Shown here: piece by piece, positions 63,541 to 64,000 of the stretch
Layout of the letters: every line of letters starts with the position of its first letter
Position numbering within the stretch: position 1 is the stretch's first letter
DNA from: Symbiodinium microadriaticum
Taxonomy: Eukaryota > Sar > Dinophyceae > Suessiales > Symbiodiniaceae
Length of the DNA: 64,000 nucleotides
Assembly (NCBI GenBank): GCA_001939145.1
Contig: LSRX01001512.1
Location: 1 to 64,000 of the forward strand
Direction of reading: 5' to 3'
Made by a program: the position numbers and the translations under genes
Notes under the pieces: generated by a model
The model's database searches: none
Seen by the model: the letters and a program-made list of their open reading frames with translations, nothing else
What the model was told of the DNA's origin: nothing

Positions 63541-64000
63541 GATCGCTTCAAGATTTCGAGAGACCACGTTCTCGGAGAAGGCATGCCCCTTTGTGCACCT
63601 GAAGCAACCGAGCGTCCCGATGCCTTGGTGCTGTTTCCGTTTGCTGCCCAGAGCGAGAATGTTTTGACTCTGTACTATCCGGTGGGCGAAGACGATGGGA
63701 AAGTCAGTTCAGGGCATGCCACTCCCCAGTAGCTGGCCAGACTCTTCGTGCGAGGCAGCTATGCAGTGGTGTACAAGGGACTGGATCGGAAGGCGGGTAA
63801 GTTGGACACGCCTTTTCCTCGCCTGCCCAGCATTCTTCGCAGGGTTTGAAGAACGTTGCCGTCAAACTCTACAAAGAGATCGAGCCGGACTTAGTCCAAG
63901 GTCCCTTTGTATGTCTTCTTGCAGAGTGTTGCGGATGCACCAAGGACGAGGATGCGACTCGATCCTTTAAGAAAAGCTGCTTGACTGACAAATTGCATGT
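63541..64000 (+). CDS. Protein kinase N-terminal exons, truncated by the window end
   Basis: Exon from 63541, after gttgcag: DRFKISRDHVLGEGMPLCAP, continuing to LTLYYPVGEDDGK (about 63702). Next exon from 63733: LARLFVRGSYAVVYKGLDRK then AG; GSYAVVYKG is a glycine-rich ATP loop. Then from about 63843: GLKNVAVKLYKEIEPDLVQG, in which VAVK carries the ATP-anchoring Lys. The frame stays open to the end of the window. Catalytic HRD and DFG motifs would lie beyond it. A Ser/Thr or Tyr kinase cannot be distinguished. Predicted introns are very short (about 30 and 47 bases): 63703-63732 (gtcagt...cagtag) and about 63797-63843 (gtaagt...cgcagg). Confidence 0.7.

Noticed and set aside
1-64000. Relict dinoflagellate spliced-leader sequence in genes (sign of cDNA re-insertion)
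   Set aside because: I looked for a ttttggctcaag-like word upstream of predicted starts and found only partial ggctcaag matches (for example near 40750 and 54307) without context.
544-64000. CRISPR array
   Set aside because: No set of short identical repeats with unique equal-length spacers; the tandem arrays have no spacers and the sequence is eukaryotic.

Overview
The window looks like nuclear DNA of a dinoflagellate, most likely of the Symbiodinium type. The evidence is indirect. Recognisable proteins are split into short exons by many introns. Every gene or exon I can recognise lies on the + strand across 64 kb. Much of the sequence is low-complexity or tandemly repeated. The large retroelement carries a Gly-Glu-Ala-Lys-Asn-Pro-Gly-Pro motif that I associate with dinoflagellate mobile elements. 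Several predicted start codons sit a few bases after a pyrimidine-rich AG, as expected for spliced-leader trans-splicing. No 18S rRNA or tRNA is present to fix the taxon.

Layout. 0.5-1.5 kb: an inverted-repeat (foldback) unit filled with tandem repeats. 3.6-4.3 kb: hexanucleotide-type microsatellite. 4.5-5.6 kb: a Tudor-like, acidic and Lys-Ala-rich locus. 5.6-7.0 kb: a coiled-coil/RING-like gene. 10.7-11.6 kb: AT-rich low-complexity DNA. 13.5-14.2 kb: decayed tandem repeats. 17.5-24.8 kb: a DIRS-order retrotransposon with five overlapping ORFs: a small membrane protein, a coiled-coil protein, a Gag-like protein, an RT-RNase H-methyltransferase polyprotein and a tyrosine recombinase. 28.3-28.9 kb and 38.0-39.1 kb: Cys-rich (GCC2/GCC3-like) exons and polycystin-like membrane exons. 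34.6 kb: an SH3b-domain ORF. 41.0-45.0 kb: an intron-rich NRAMP metal transporter, followed by a decayed duplicate of its last exon. 47.1-47.7 kb: a higher-order tandem repeat (73/84-bp monomers in 303-bp units). 49.0-49.9 kb: cyclophilin-like exons. 51.4 kb: assembly gap inside a GGT repeat. 57.3-58.5 kb: a secreted polyhydroxybutyrate-depolymerase-type esterase in one exon. 60.9-61.4 kb: a signal-anchor and Cys-rich gene. 63.5 kb to the end: the start of a protein kinase.

The host genes (metal transport, secreted hydrolase, membrane receptor-like protein, kinase, chromatin-type protein) show no common pathway; they read as a co-oriented dinoflagellate gene array. The retrotransposon is the one self-contained system. 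Its ORFs are intact and joined by ATGA or short overlaps, an operon-like arrangement unusual for a eukaryotic element and the best candidate for a previously undescribed expression strategy. Exon boundaries given for host genes are estimates from reading frame, family motifs and splice-like sequences.
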